Counted from the first letter of the stretch, positions 16,826 to 26,918 are shown. The stretch is DNA of 64,000 nucleotides from Micromonospora terminaliae (GCF_009671205.1 NZ_CP045309.1:2356001-2420000), one strand, 5' to 3'. Made by a program: numbers and translations. The notes: a model not told the origin generated them from the letters alone.

Positions 16826-17260
16826 ATGTTCGTGATCGCGCCCGTGTTGATCGGGCTGGCCTACGCCGCGCTGAACTCGCTGCTCCCGGCCGTGCACCGC
16901 CGGCCCGTCAACGCCGTCATGGTCGCCGGCGCGGGCGCCGCCTACCTCAGCGGCGGCTTCGGGGTGTGGGAGCTGGCGTTCACCGCGGCGATGACGTACG
17001 CCGCCTTCCGCGGCCTGCGGTCCTGGCGGTGGATCGGCGTGGCGTGGCTCATGCACACCGCCTGGGACCTGCTGCACCACCGGTACGGCGCACCGATCCT
17101 GCCGTTCGCGGCGGACTCCTCGCTCGGCTGCGCGATCTGCGACCCGGTGATCGCCGTGTGGTGCCTCGCGGGCGGCCGGTCCGTACCGGAGCTGTGGCGG
17201 TCCTGGGTCCACCGGACGGCGGGCCGGCGTACCTCCCCGGGCGGCGCGGGCGCCCAGTAG
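16826..17260 (+). CDS. DUF6010-family membrane protein
   Basis: 144 residues. Four or five hydrophobic segments start at the very N-terminus (FVIAPVLIGLAYAALNSLLP, AVMVAGAGAAYLSGGFGVWE, LAFTAAMTYAAFRGLRSW). The conserved core WLMHTAWDLLHHRYGAPILP and SSLGCAICDPVIAVWCL has histidines, aspartates and two cysteines that could bind metal. The function of the family is unknown. It is divergent from the GlxA-type regulator. Confidence 0.82.
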   Translation: MFVIAPVLIGLAYAALNSLLPAVHRRPVNAVMVAGAGAAYLSGGFGVWELAFTAAMTYAAFRGLRSWRWIGVAWLMHTAWDLLHHRYGAPILPFAADSSLGCAICDPVIAVWCLAGGRSVPELWRSWVHRTAGRRTSPGGAGAQ

Positions 17261-17319
17261 CCGCCCGCTCCGCCGGCCGTCCCGGAATGAGGGGCGCGTG
17301 GCGGGCCGGACGAACGGCC

Positions 17320-17349
17320 GGCCGCGACGCCGATCTCGGCGTCGCGGCC
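17320..17349. terminator. Bidirectional terminator hairpin
   Basis: A perfect 14-base inverted repeat (GGCCGCGACGCCGA and its complement) with a 2-base centre, in the 148-base gap between the converging genes ending at 17260 and 17409. Confidence 0.78.
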
Positions 17350-17408
17350 TGCCCTTCCGCACGGTCCCTTCACCACGGCTCGACCACGGTCAAGCCGCGG
17401 ATCACGGC

Positions 17409-19892
17409 CTACTTCCCGTTGTTCGGCACCGGGTGCAGGACGGTCAGCGTCACGCTGTTGTTCTGGTAGGACACCCGGAACAGGTGGCCGCCCACGTTCA
17501 GGGCCCGGTTCTCGGGCAGCGCGTGGAAAGCTCCCGTGATCGAGCTACCGCTCATGATCGTGAACACGGTGCCCGGGGTCAGCTTGCCCCGCACGTCCAG
17601 GTCCAGCTCGCCGCCCAGCACCAGCTGGCCCGCCGCCCGGACGCTCGTGTAGTCCGTGTCGCCGGAGATCGTGACGGCGACGCGACCCTGCCCGCCCACG
17701 GTCACGTTCCCGCCGACGGTCAGGACGTTGCCCGCGGAGGTGCCGGTGAGCTTCGCGGCCTCGTCGGGCGTGAGCCCGGGCCGCAGCACGCCGCTGGTGA
17801 CGGTCACGCGGTCACCCACGCTGCCACTGCCGCCGAGCGTGCCGCCCTTGACGTCGATCGAGCTTGCGTGCGAGCCGGTGATCGACAGCTTGCCGCCGTC
17901 AACCGTCGTGCCGCCCTCGTAGGTCTCGTCGCCCGTCATGATCAACGTCCCGGGACCTTGCTTGGTCAGCGAAGCCGTGTAGAGGTTGTTGTCGATGTTG
18001 TTCTGGATGTAGGCCGCGCGCTGGTCCATCCATTCCTTGCGCCACTTGACCGCGTCCGCGTAGGTGATCTTGTCGTACCGCTCGGGGTGGCCGTTCGTGA
18101 TGGCCTGGATCTGCGGGTCAGCCAGAATCCCCTGAAGCATGAAGGCGTGGTCGTCGAGCGTGCCGTCCGGGTGCAGCACGTTCGGGCTGAACTCACCGGC
18201 GAAGGCGATGCCGTGCTTCTGGTAGCCCGCCAGCCACTCGCGATCTTCCCGTTCCCGTTCCTTGATCGCGATCTGGCCGATGTCGTTCGACCAGACGTCC
18301 ACCGGCGCCTTGTCCATGTTGTAGGTCATGGGGCTCAGGAGCTGGCCGGGGCCGTACATGCCCTTGGCCAGGTCGGGAATTCCCCAGCCCCAGCGTTCGT
18401 CCGGAAGGCCGTCGGGAGCGGTCCAGGCGATGGATTCCCCGGAGGGGGAGGTCTGCCCGGTGCCGAGGAACCGCACGCCGTCGGACATCTTGTTGTTCGC
18501 CGTGGTGAGCATCAGCTCACGCACCTGCTTGGCGTCCATGTCCGGGTAGCGGGAGAGCAGGACCCCCATCACCGAGGTCGCAACGGGCGTTGCCGGTGAT
18601 GTGCCGCTCGAGTTTGAATAGTTGGTGTCACCACTGCTGCTCGTGGTCCGGACGTTGTTCGACGGGGTGGACACGTTCCACCATTTGGCGAGCCCGGCCT
18701 CGTTGTACCCGAACTGCTTCGTGTATTCGGGATTGGTCGCGGTGGGCGGTTGCACCCCGCCGACGGCTATCCACTGCTTTTCCGCCGAGGGATTGAAGAG
18801 GGGATACGCCGGGCGGAAGTACGGGTTGCTCCAGTCGTTGTTGCCCGCCGACCTCGCGTTGACGGTGCCGCTGTCCTTGATGGCGTCCCAGATGGCGTCC
18901 ATGAAGGAACGACCGGGGTGGTCCGGATTGTATTGGATGCCGCCTTCCGAATAGCTCTTCTTGAAGAAGAAGTACTGGTACTCCAGATCCTTCAGGTGCT
19001 CGTTGGGGATGATGGTCGCCATCGCCGTGGCGCTGGCGCTGTCCTTGCCGGCCACCTGGTAGGCGTTGGCGAGGTTGCCGTTGACTCCAAGGTCTCTTCC
19101 CAGGCCGTCATAGCGGGTCCTGTCGAGAGTCTGGACATAGGAGCCCCAACTGCTGTTGATGACCTGGGCGCCCGCGTCGACCAGGGCCTTGTTGGCGGTG
19201 TACCAGTACACGTAATCGTGGAAGGGACCGTGGGACTGGCTGTCGGAGCCCCCGGTCTTGGCGACGTACATTTTTGATCCGAAGGCGATGCCGTGCTGGT
19301 CTATGCCATCGCGCATGCCGGAGGTGACCCCGAGCATGCCGTTCCCGTGCGAGTAGTCGCTTGTTCTCGCCTGGTCACCGGCCACCGTGAACCACTCGCC
19401 CGCAGTGAAGGGGTTCGCCGGGGTCGCGCCACGGTATCCGTAGCCGGACGTGCCGTAGACACCCTCCGCTCGTACCGGTTCGATCAGTTCGGTCTGGAAT
19501 GCTTCGTGTGTGGGCCGGTAGCCCGAGTCCATCATGCCCAGCGTGACGCCCTGCCCGCAGTACCCGAGGGCGTAGGCGGTGGACGCGTTCACCGCGGTGA
19601 GCTGCCAGGGGGAATTGACGGCTGTGCCAGGAGTGGACGGATTATGGCCGGTGTAATTGCCGTACTCCGGAGTTTCCCAACTGGTTTTGGCGGCATCCAG
19701 TTCGCCCGGGCTCCTGGCGACGAAGCCGGGGTCTTCCGGGTACGACAACTGCGCGCAGTCTTCCGGGTGAGACCCCTGCGCGCCGGCCGGGCGTCCGTCG
19801 GGCCCGGCCAGGGCGCCGGTCGCCGGCAGGCCGGCGGCCACGACCACCAGGGCCGTCACCGAGCCGCGCCAGGCAATCTTTCGTCTTCGCAT
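17409..19892 (-). CDS. Secreted subtilase (S8) with autotransporter-like beta-strand repeats
   Basis: 827 residues from ATG 19892, with GAGAGGAG upstream. A Sec signal (WRGSVTALVVVAAGLPATGA) is followed by a subtilisin domain with D122 (MMDSGY), H182 (DYSHGNG), N351 (SAGNN) and S432 (SGTSPATP). A linker region of unknown fold (about 520-640) precedes a PATR-like beta-helix region (about 641-815: GPGTLIMTGDETYEGGTTVD, GGTLGGSGSVGDRVTV). The C-terminus stops at NNGK with no beta-barrel. The layout resembles the passenger of a Gram-negative S8 autotransporter without its translocator, and parts such as 18600-19000 look less GC-rich than the neighbours. It probably acts outside the cell. Confidence 0.9.
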   Translation of the reverse strand: MRRRKIAWRGSVTALVVVAAGLPATGALAGPDGRPAGAQGSHPEDCAQLSYPEDPGFVARSPGELDAAKTSWETPEYGNYTGHNPSTPGTAVNSPWQLTAVNASTAYALGYCGQGVTLGMMDSGYRPTHEAFQTELIEPVRAEGVYGTSGYGYRGATPANPFTAGEWFTVAGDQARTSDYSHGNGMLGVTSGMRDGIDQHGIAFGSKMYVAKTGGSDSQSHGPFHDYVYWYTANKALVDAGAQVINSSWGSYVQTLDRTRYDGLGRDLGVNGNLANAYQVAGKDSASATAMATIIPNEHLKDLEYQYFFFKKSYSEGGIQYNPDHPGRSFMDAIWDAIKDSGTVNARSAGNNDWSNPYFRPAYPLFNPSAEKQWIAVGGVQPPTATNPEYTKQFGYNEAGLAKWWNVSTPSNNVRTTSSSGDTNYSNSSGTSPATPVATSVMGVLLSRYPDMDAKQVRELMLTTANNKMSDGVRFLGTGQTSPSGESIAWTAPDGLPDERWGWGIPDLAKGMYGPGQLLSPMTYNMDKAPVDVWSNDIGQIAIKEREREDREWLAGYQKHGIAFAGEFSPNVLHPDGTLDDHAFMLQGILADPQIQAITNGHPERYDKITYADAVKWRKEWMDQRAAYIQNNIDNNLYTASLTKQGPGTLIMTGDETYEGGTTVDGGKLSITGSHASSIDVKGGTLGGSGSVGDRVTVTSGVLRPGLTPDEAAKLTGTSAGNVLTVGGNVTVGGQGRVAVTISGDTDYTSVRAAGQLVLGGELDLDVRGKLTPGTVFTIMSGSSITGAFHALPENRALNVGGHLFRVSYQNNSVTLTVLHPVPNNGK

Positions 19893-20133
19893 CTGCGTGC
19901 TCCTCTCCCCACACCACCCGTCGACCAGTGGCTCGAGGTCCCTCGTCGGCACGGACACGGGCCCGTCGCCACGACGGTCGAACCGAACCTACGGACCGAC
20001 CTGCGGCAGGTCATCGGACACCTGTGGAAGATGGCCGCCACCGGCTCCTACGCCTGTCGCACGGTCGCCGCCGGCGCGGGACCGCGAGCCCGCCGGTGGC
20101 GGGCGGCGATAAAGCCTGACTAAAGTCAGGCAG
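19893..20133. promoter_or_regulatory. Divergent intergenic region
   Basis: 241 bases between the subtilase and the MarR-GNAT gene. The only clear element is the palindrome at 20115-20130 listed separately; a ribosome site for the subtilase lies just upstream of 19892. Confidence 0.5.
20115..20130. promoter_or_regulatory. MarR-type operator
   Basis: CCTGACTAAAGTCAGG: perfect 7-base arms around AA, ending 3 bases before the ATG at 20134. It overlaps where a ribosome site would be, so bound protein should block transcription or early elongation of the regulator's own gene. Confidence 0.75.
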
Positions 20134-21030
20134 ATGAACTCGGAGCTCATCGCCACCGTTCGGCGGTTCAACCGGACGGTCACCCAGCGGGTCGGCGCTC
20201 TCGACGACCACTACATGTCCCGCGACCGGCCGCTGGCCCAGGCGCGGCTGCTCTGGGAGATCGGCCCCGGCGGCGCCGAGGTCGCGGCGCTGCGGGCGCG
20301 GCTCGGGCTGGACTCCGGGTACCTGAGCCGGCTGCTGCGCACGCTGGAGGGCGACGGGCTCGTGACCGTCGGCCCGGCGGAGCGGACCGGCGGCGACGGA
20401 CGGGTGCGGGTCGCCACGCTCACCGGCGCCGGACGGGCCGAGTGGGCCGAGCTGGACGAGCGGTCCGACGAGCTGGCGCGCTCCATCCTCGAACCACTCA
20501 GCGACCGGCGCCGCGAGCGCCTGGTGGCGGCCATGGCGGAGGTGGAGCGGCTGCTCGTCGGCTCGATGGTGGTCGTCGAGCCCTGCCCGCCGGGCGACCC
20601 CCGGGCCCGCGCCTCGGTGCGGGCCTACGCCCGCGAGATCGCGCAGCGGTTCGACGACGGGTTCGACCCGGCACTCAGCAAGCCGGTCCGCGACGAGGAA
20701 CTCGTCCCGCCGGCCGGCGTGTTCCTGCTGGCCACCCTCAACGGCGAGCCCGTCGGCTGCGGCGCGGTCAAGCTGCACCCGCAGGCGCCCGCGGAGATCA
20801 AGCGCGTCTGGGTGGCGGACAGCGTGCGGGGGCTCGGCGTCGGCCGGCGCCTGCTGGACCGGCTGGAGCGGTACGCCGCCGAGCGCGGCTGGACCGCCGT
20901 CCGGCTGGACACCAACCGCAACCTGACCGAGGCGATCGCCATGTACCGCGCCGCCGGCTACCGGGAGATCGCGCCGTACAACGACGAGCCCTACGCGCAC
21001 CACTGGTTCGAGAAGCGCCTGAAGCCGTGA
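20134..21030 (+). CDS. Bifunctional MarR-type regulator / GNAT N-acetyltransferase
   Basis: 298 residues. The N-terminal MarR winged helix spans about residues 1-145 (ARLLWEIGPGGAEVAALRAR, then LDSGYLSRLLRTLEGDGLVT and wing GGDGRVRVATLT). A GNAT domain follows (about 155-298) with the acetyl-CoA loop VWVADSVRGLGVGRRLLDRL and TNRNLTEAIAMYRAAGYREI. This fusion is a known bacterial family whose acetyltransferase is thought to sense or modify a small molecule. Autoregulation through the palindrome 3 bases upstream is likely. Confidence 0.93.
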   Translation: MNSELIATVRRFNRTVTQRVGALDDHYMSRDRPLAQARLLWEIGPGGAEVAALRARLGLDSGYLSRLLRTLEGDGLVTVGPAERTGGDGRVRVATLTGAGRAEWAELDERSDELARSILEPLSDRRRERLVAAMAEVERLLVGSMVVVEPCPPGDPRARASVRAYAREIAQRFDDGFDPALSKPVRDEELVPPAGVFLLATLNGEPVGCGAVKLHPQAPAEIKRVWVADSVRGLGVGRRLLDRLERYAAERGWTAVRLDTNRNLTEAIAMYRAAGYREIAPYNDEPYAHHWFEKRLKP

Positions 21031-21086
21031 CGTGACGGGTGTCCATAGCGGAGGGATACGACCCGAGCGGTATGGCCGGCAAATCA

Positions 21087-21958
<872 letters not shown>

Positions 21959-21968
21959 CGCGGGACCC

Positions 21969-22007
21969 GACGGGCGGCCCGGCCTCCGACCAGCCGGGCC
22001 GCCCGTC
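21969..22007. terminator. Bidirectional terminator hairpin
   Basis: A perfect 15-base stem (GACGGGCGGCCCGGC and its complement) with a 9-base loop, between the convergent genes ending at 21958 and 22034. Confidence 0.85.
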
Positions 22008-22033
22008 GCCTGCGCCTCGCCCCGGGGGAGCGG

Positions 22034-22516
22034 TCAGGCGTAGAGCGAGCTGCCGGTCTCCAGCAGCGACTTCAGGTCGCTGAGGACCTCGGGCCAGCCA
22101 CCGCCGGCGTTCTCGACCTCGCCGTTGACCTGTGCCAGGGTCTGCGGGGCGCCGGCCAGCTCGTGGGTCACCGTCAGGGAGGTGACGCCGTTGCCCCGCT
22201 CCGCGATCTCGTAGGTCAGCCGGGTCGCCGGCTCGTCGAGCCAGGTCGGCCGCCAGGTCTGGACCAGCCGGACGGGCGGGTCCACCTCGATCACCTCGCC
22301 CTCCACGGGCACCTCGGGCATCCCGGCCTCCCGGTGCTCGGGGATGGCCAGGGCCCGGTACCGGCCGCCCGGCCGCAGGTCGAAGTCGGCGATGCCCTGG
22401 TAGCCGTACTTCCGGGTCCACTCGGGCTTGGTGATCGCGTCCCAGATCGCCTGCGGGGTCGCCTTGATGTAGACCCGGTAGACCTTGGTCGTACCGGCCG
22501 TCGTCGTGGTGGTCAT
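22034..22516 (-). CDS. SRPBCC-family protein (AHSA1-like)
   Basis: 160 residues from ATG 22516, overlapping the ArsR gene by the ATGA arrangement. VYRVYIKATPQAIWDAITKP is the standard opening of AHSA1/START-like proteins. DFDLRPGGRYRALAIPEH and DPPVRLVQTWRPTW continue the fold, and VTSLTVTHELAGAPQTLAQV leads to the C-terminal helix. It should be a hydrophobic-ligand-binding cytosolic protein. Pairing with an ArsR regulator is very common in actinomycetes, and the ligand is unknown. Confidence 0.9.
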   Translation of the reverse strand: MTTTTTAGTTKVYRVYIKATPQAIWDAITKPEWTRKYGYQGIADFDLRPGGRYRALAIPEHREAGMPEVPVEGEVIEVDPPVRLVQTWRPTWLDEPATRLTYEIAERGNGVTSLTVTHELAGAPQTLAQVNGEVENAGGGWPEVLSDLKSLLETGSSLYA

Positions 22517-22851
22517 CGGTTCTCCTTCGGGTTGTCGCCTTCGAGTTCCGCCTTGAGGTCGAGCAGCGCCGCGGCATGGTGCTCGGTGTACTTGTCGATC
22601 CACCGGTCGTGGATCAGCCGGATCGGCACCGGGTTGAGGAAGTGCAGCTTCTCCCGGCCCTGCCGTCTGGTGACCACGAGACCGGCCTCCTCGAGCAGGC
22701 GCAGGTGCTTCATGACGCCGAAGCGGGTCATGGCCGCCTCGGACTCCAGCTCGGTCAACGTCTGACCGTCGCGGACGAACAGCCGGTCGAGCAGGGCGCG
22801 CCGGGTCGGGTCGGCGAGCGCCTTGAACACCAGATCGTCGTCCTCGCTCAC
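22513..22851 (-). CDS. ArsR-family transcriptional regulator
   Basis: 112 residues from GTG 22851. A longer open frame from TTG 22887 would put the operator inside the coding region, so the shorter start is preferred. The winged helix reads VFKALADPTRRALLDRLFVR, then AAMTRFGVMKHLRLLEEAGL and the wing VVTRRQGREKLHFL. It lacks the metal-binding cysteines of ArsR/SmtB, so it is not expected to sense arsenic or zinc. It is coupled to the SRPBCC gene and likely autoregulated. Confidence 0.9.
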   Translation of the reverse strand: MSEDDDLVFKALADPTRRALLDRLFVRDGQTLTELESEAAMTRFGVMKHLRLLEEAGLVVTRRQGREKLHFLNPVPIRLIHDRWIDKYTEHHAAALLDLKAELEGDNPKENR

Positions 22852-22864
22852 GACATCAGGATAG

Positions 22865-22880
22865 GTGACCAAATGGTCAC
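22865..22880. promoter_or_regulatory. ArsR operator
   Basis: GTGACCAAATGGTCAC: perfect 7-base arms around AA, 14 bases upstream of the arsR GTG, in the 82-base gap shared with the divergent gene at 22934. Confidence 0.78.
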
Positions 22881-22933
22881 ATGTCAACGATCGGCGGTTC
22901 CCGGTGGTCGTACCGGCCTCCTAGGCTCGGCTG

Positions 22934-24034
22934 GTGACCGTGCACGAGCTGTCCCGCCGCGACGCCCGCCGCCTCGCGATGCGCGCCCAGTTGCTCGACG
23001 CCCACCGCCCGAGCGGCATGTTCGACGTCGTCCGCCGGTTGACGCTGCTGCAGAACGACCCGACGGCGGCCGTGGCCCCCAGCGCCGACCTGGTCCTGTG
23101 GAGCCGTCTCGGCTCCTCGTACGCCCCGGCCCAGCTGCGCGACGCCCTCGACGAGCAGACCCTGCTGGAGCTGCACGGCTTCGTCCGCCCTCCGGAGGAC
23201 CTCGCGCTGTACCGGGCGGAGATGGCCGAGTGGCCGGGCCGTCCGCCGCTGCGCGACTGGCAGGAGGGCCTGCGGGACTGGGTGGACGCCAACAACGGCT
23301 GCCGGCTGGACATCCTGGCCCGGCTCCGCTCCGACGGGCCGCTGCCGTCGCGCGACCTGCCGGACACGTGCGTGGTCTCCTGGCGCTCCTCCGGCTGGAC
23401 GAACAACCGCAACGTCACCAAGATGATCGACTTTCTCGTCCAGCGGGGCGAGGTCGCGGCCGCCGGCCGGCGCGGCGCCGACCGGCTGTGGGACCTCGCC
23501 GAGCGCGTCTACCCCGACGAGGCGGTGCCCTACGAGGAGGCGTGCCGGATCCGTGCCGCCCGGCGGCTGCGCGCGCTGGGCATCGCGCGCCCCCGGGCCG
23601 CGGAGAGCGCGTTCGAACCCAACGACGTGGGGGCGGTGGGGGAGCCCGCGGTGGTCGAGGGCGTGAAGGGCCAGTGGCGGGTCGACCCCGAGCTGCTGGA
23701 CCGGGAGTTCACCGGCCGCACGGCGCTGCTGTCCCCGCTGGACCGGCTCGTCTTCGACCGCCGGCGGATGACCGAGCTGTTCGAGTACGACTACCAGCTG
23801 GAGATGTACAAGCCGGCCGCCAAGCGCCGCTGGGGCTACTGGGCGCTGCCGATCCTCCACGGGGACCGCCTGGTCGGCAAGCTCGACGCCACCGCCGACC
23901 GCAGGGGCGGCGTGTTCCGGGTGGACGCGATCCACCAGGACGTGCCGTTCACCGGAGCGATGACGACCGCCGTGCGGCAGGAGATCGAGGAGCTGGCGCG
24001 GTGGCTCGGGCTGAAGCTGGCCGTGGCCTCCTGA
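22934..24034 (+). CDS. AlkZ/YcaQ-like winged-helix protein (HTH_42)
   Basis: 366 residues. LSRRDARRLAMRAQLLDAHR, then VRRLTLLQNDPTAAVAPSAD and LVLWSRLGSSYAPAQLRDAL match the PF06224 family, which includes the interstrand-crosslink DNA glycosylases AlkZ and YcaQ. The motif QNDP here occupies the place of the QxD/QxQ catalytic motif (Q around residue 38), and the C-terminal stretch YWALPILHGDRLVGKLDATA is also typical. It may remove alkylated bases or protect against DNA-damaging metabolites, but activity should not be assumed because many family members are untested. Confidence 0.85.
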   Translation: MTVHELSRRDARRLAMRAQLLDAHRPSGMFDVVRRLTLLQNDPTAAVAPSADLVLWSRLGSSYAPAQLRDALDEQTLLELHGFVRPPEDLALYRAEMAEWPGRPPLRDWQEGLRDWVDANNGCRLDILARLRSDGPLPSRDLPDTCVVSWRSSGWTNNRNVTKMIDFLVQRGEVAAAGRRGADRLWDLAERVYPDEAVPYEEACRIRAARRLRALGIARPRAAESAFEPNDVGAVGEPAVVEGVKGQWRVDPELLDREFTGRTALLSPLDRLVFDRRRMTELFEYDYQLEMYKPAAKRRWGYWALPILHGDRLVGKLDATADRRGGVFRVDAIHQDVPFTGAMTTAVRQEIEELARWLGLKLAVAS

Positions 24035-24052
24035 ACCCCTCGCGCACGAAGG

Positions 24053-24922
24053 TCAGGCCCGATCGGCGACCATGATCTGGCCGTGGCGCAGCGACCGCGC
24101 GTGGCGCACCGGCAGGGCCAGCCTTCGCGCCGTGTCGAGCAGGTTCTCGCCGGCGGTGACGGTGAAGCCGTGGCGGGTGAGCAGGGCGGCCATGGCGGCG
24201 GGCGTCCAGGTCGAGCGCCACGGCTCGTCGGCCCAGACGCTTGGCCGGCCGGTGGAGGCGGTCAGCAGCCGGGCGGCGATCCGGCCCAGCCGCGCGGAGG
24301 TGGCGGGGCTCTGGAAGTTGACGACCAGGCGACTGCCGGGCGCGGAGCAGGCGGCGACCGCGGCCACCGTGGCGGTCACCTCGGCTCTGGTCAGGTACGG
24401 CACGACGCCCTCCCAGATCCAGGTGGTGGCCAGGTCGGCGTGATGCCCGTGCGCCGCGAGCGTCCCGGCCAGGGGGTCGCGGCCGAAGTCGACGGGGACG
24501 AACCGCGGCGGGGTGCCGGGCAGGGCCGCGGCGCGGTCGCGTTTGTCCCGCTGGCTGGCCGGCCGGTCGGCCTCGAAGACCGTCACCTCGGCGAGTTCCG
24601 GCATCCGCCAGGCCCGGCCGTCCAGCCCGGCGCCGAGGATCACCAGCTGCGGGCACGGGTGGGCGCGGACCGCGTCGTCGATGGCGATCGTCCGGGGCGC
24701 CATCAGCTCGGCCGAGGCCCGCACCGTCTCGAAGTCGACCCGCTGTCGCCACCCCGGGGGCGGGACACCGTCGCGGACCTGCTGCACGACCTCCCGCTCG
24801 TCGGCGCGCAGCAGGGGCAGGGCGGTCGGATCCGCGAAGCGGCCGGCGGCGACGAGCCCGTCCGCGGCGGCGCGGCCCTGGCACACCAGCACCGCGGTGC
24901 GGCTCGCCAGCATGCCCGGCAT
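24053..24922 (-). CDS. S-adenosylmethionine-dependent methyltransferase (PPM1/LCMT-like)
   Basis: 289 residues from ATG 24922, with AAAGGA upstream. PQLVILGAGLDGRAWRMPEL carries the SAM-binding glycine-rich loop. VTVFEADRPASQRDKRDRAA and LATTWIWEGVVPYLTRAEVT are hallmarks of the leucine carboxyl methyltransferase-like family common in actinomycetes. It lies 26 bases after sthA on the same strand and is convergent with the AlkZ-like gene. Substrate unknown. Confidence 0.88.
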   Translation of the reverse strand: MPGMLASRTAVLVCQGRAAADGLVAAGRFADPTALPLLRADEREVVQQVRDGVPPPGWRQRVDFETVRASAELMAPRTIAIDDAVRAHPCPQLVILGAGLDGRAWRMPELAEVTVFEADRPASQRDKRDRAAALPGTPPRFVPVDFGRDPLAGTLAAHGHHADLATTWIWEGVVPYLTRAEVTATVAAVAACSAPGSRLVVNFQSPATSARLGRIAARLLTASTGRPSVWADEPWRSTWTPAAMAALLTRHGFTVTAGENLLDTARRLALPVRHARSLRHGQIMVADRA

Positions 24923-24948
24923 CGGGTCCTTCTTTCTCGGCGCGGCGG

Positions 24949-26352
24949 TCAGCCGTCGATCCGGGTGATGTTGCGGATCTTGTTGGCGGCGTCCAGCGCC
25001 GCCACCTTGTACGCCTCGGCCAGCGTCGGATAATTGAACACCGCGTCCACCAGGTAGTCGACGGTGCCGCCGCAACCCATCACGGCCTGCCCGACGTGGA
25101 CGATCTCGGTGGCCCCCGTCCCGAACACGTGCACCCCGAGCAGCCGCCCGTCATCGGGCGAGACGAGCAGCTTCAGCATGCCGTACGAGTCGCCGACGAT
25201 CTGACCCCTGGCCAGTTCGCGGTAGCGGGCGATGCCCACCTCGAACGGGGTCGAACTCTCGGTCAGCTCCTCCTCGGTCTCTCCGACGAAGCTGATCTCC
25301 GGGATCGTGTAGATGCCGATGGGCTGCAACTCGGGCATCGCCCGCACCGGCTCACCGCAGGCGTGCTGCGCCGCCAGGCGGCCCTGCTCCATCGAGGTGG
25401 ACGCCAGTGCCGGGAAACCGATGACGTCGCCGACGGCGTAGATGTTGTCGACCGCGGTGCGGTAGTTCGCGTCGACCTGGATCCGGCCCCGGCGGTCCGC
25501 CGACAGGCCGGCCGCCTCCAGCGCCAGTTCGTCGGTCTGGCCCTGGCGGCCCGCCGAGTACATGACCGTGTCGGCGACGATCCGCTTGCCGCTCTTCAGC
25601 ACGCAGAGCGCGGCCGTCTGGTGCTTCTCCACCGCGGCGACCTCCTCGCCGAAGCGGAACGTCACGGACAGGTCCCGCAGGTGGTACTTGAGCGACTCGA
25701 CGATCTCCTCGTCACAGAAGTCGAGCATCCGGTCACGGCGCTCCACGACGGTCACCTTGGTGCCGAGGGCGGCGAACAGTGAGGCGTACTCCATGCCGAT
25801 CACGCCGGCGCCCACCACGACCATGCTGCGGGGTACGGCCTGCAGGTTGATGACCCCGTCGGAGTCCACGATGGTCCGGTCGTCGAAGTCGACGCTGTCC
25901 GGGCGGGCCGGCCGGGTGCCGGCGGCGATGACGATCTTGTCGAAGGTGACCCGGGACTCGCGGCCGGAGCCGCCGTCCACCCAGACGGCGTGGGCGTCGG
26001 CGAAGCGCCCGGTGCCGGTGATCATCGCGACCCGGTTGCGGGCCAGCTGGTTGCGGATGACGTCCGTCTGGCGACTGATCACGTGCTGGGTGCGGGCCGC
26101 CAGGTCGCTGACCGTGATCTCCTCCTTGACCCGGTAGCTGCTGCCGTAGAGGTCCCGCTGGCTCAGGCCGGTCAGGTAGAGGACCGCCTCGCGCAGCGTC
26201 TTGGAGGGGACCGTGCCGGTGTTGATGCACACCCCACCGATCATGTCGCGGCGGTCGACGATGCCGACCCGCCGGCCGAGCTTGGCCGCGGCGATCGCGG
26301 CCTTCTGACCGCTCGGACCGGAGCCCAGCACCAGCAGGTCGTAGTCGTACAC
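24949..26352 (-). CDS. sthA: Soluble pyridine nucleotide transhydrogenase
   Basis: 467 residues. It should move hydride between NADPH and NAD+ using FAD. The FAD site is [20 protein letters not shown] and the NAD(P) site [20 protein letters not shown]. The family's redox-active pair is broken: [19 protein letters not shown] has one cysteine, and a threonine replaces the second. That separates SthA from dihydrolipoamide dehydrogenase and glutathione reductase. The length and the dimer-domain ending ([20 protein letters not shown]) fit the family. It is followed by a methyltransferase gene. Confidence 0.94.
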   Translation of the reverse strand: MYDYDLLVLGSGPSGQKAAIAAAKLGRRVGIVDRRDMIGGVCINTGTVPSKTLREAVLYLTGLSQRDLYGSSYRVKEEITVSDLAARTQHVISRQTDVIRNQLARNRVAMITGTGRFADAHAVWVDGGSGRESRVTFDKIVIAAGTRPARPDSVDFDDRTIVDSDGVINLQAVPRSMVVVGAGVIGMEYASLFAALGTKVTVVERRDRMLDFCDEEIVESLKYHLRDLSVTFRFGEEVAAVEKHQTAALCVLKSGKRIVADTVMYSAGRQGQTDELALEAAGLSADRRGRIQVDANYRTAVDNIYAVGDVIGFPALASTSMEQGRLAAQHACGEPVRAMPELQPIGIYTIPEISFVGETEEELTESSTPFEVGIARYRELARGQIVGDSYGMLKLLVSPDDGRLLGVHVFGTGATEIVHVGQAVMGCGGTVDYLVDAVFNYPTLAEAYKVAALDAANKIRNITRIDG

Positions 26353-26403
26353 AACCGCCAGCGTGGCAGCCGGAGGCTGCGCGCGCCAGAGCTGATCGGC
26401 GCC

Positions 26404-26841
26404 TCAGTGCGGCCCGGTGCCGGACAGCGGGGGCCCGACCCGTGCGGCCAGCTTCTTCGGGGCCAGCACGCGGTAGCTCTCGGTCATCAGCTCGGCGACC
26501 TCGTCCCAGTCGGTCCCGTCGTCGAGCACCATGCCGACCACGTCGGCGCCCCAGTCGGGCTTGAAGAAGGGAGGGCCGCCGGCCAGCAGGCCCGCGATCT
26601 CGTCGCCGGGCGAGCGGAACGTCAGCACGCAGATCGGCTCGTCGGTGGCGGCGGCCCGGGCGTAGGCGGCCTGGTGGTCGGGATCGACGGTGAGCACGTG
26701 GGCGAAGGTCCGCTTGCGGATCCGCCAGCGCGTGCCCACCCACGCCGGCTCCTCGTAGGTCTCGGGCAGGCCGAGGCAGACGGGCCGGAGCCGATCGAGG
26801 ATCTCGGGTGGAACGTTGCCAGGATCGGTCACGCGCGGCAC
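26404..26841 (-). CDS. MmcQ/YjbR-family protein
   Basis: 145 residues from GTG 26841, with GGAGGGG upstream; GTG 26832 is also possible. LGLPETYEEPAWVGTRWRIR, then FAHVLTVDPDHQAAYARAAA and PPFFKPDWGADVVGMVLDDG match the YjbR (CyaY-like fold) family, often called DNA-binding but of unproven role. It is divergent from the MBL-fold gene at 26919. Confidence 0.85.
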   Translation of the reverse strand: MPRVTDPGNVPPEILDRLRPVCLGLPETYEEPAWVGTRWRIRKRTFAHVLTVDPDHQAAYARAAATDEPICVLTFRSPGDEIAGLLAGGPPFFKPDWGADVVGMVLDDGTDWDEVAELMTESYRVLAPKKLAARVGPPLSGTGPH

Positions 26842-26918
26842 GTTACGCGGCCCCTCCGACAGTTCCGCGCCGGTCCGGATACGGTGGCAGGCGTGGCCGA
26901 GCTGGTGCGGGTGTCGTC

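Noticed and set aside
17409..19892. True type V autotransporter
   Set aside because: No C-terminal beta-barrel is encoded, and the other genes indicate a monoderm host.
24949..26352. Dihydrolipoamide dehydrogenase or mycothione reductase
   Set aside because: The second redox cysteine is missing (CINTGT), which fits the transhydrogenase SthA and not disulfide reductases.
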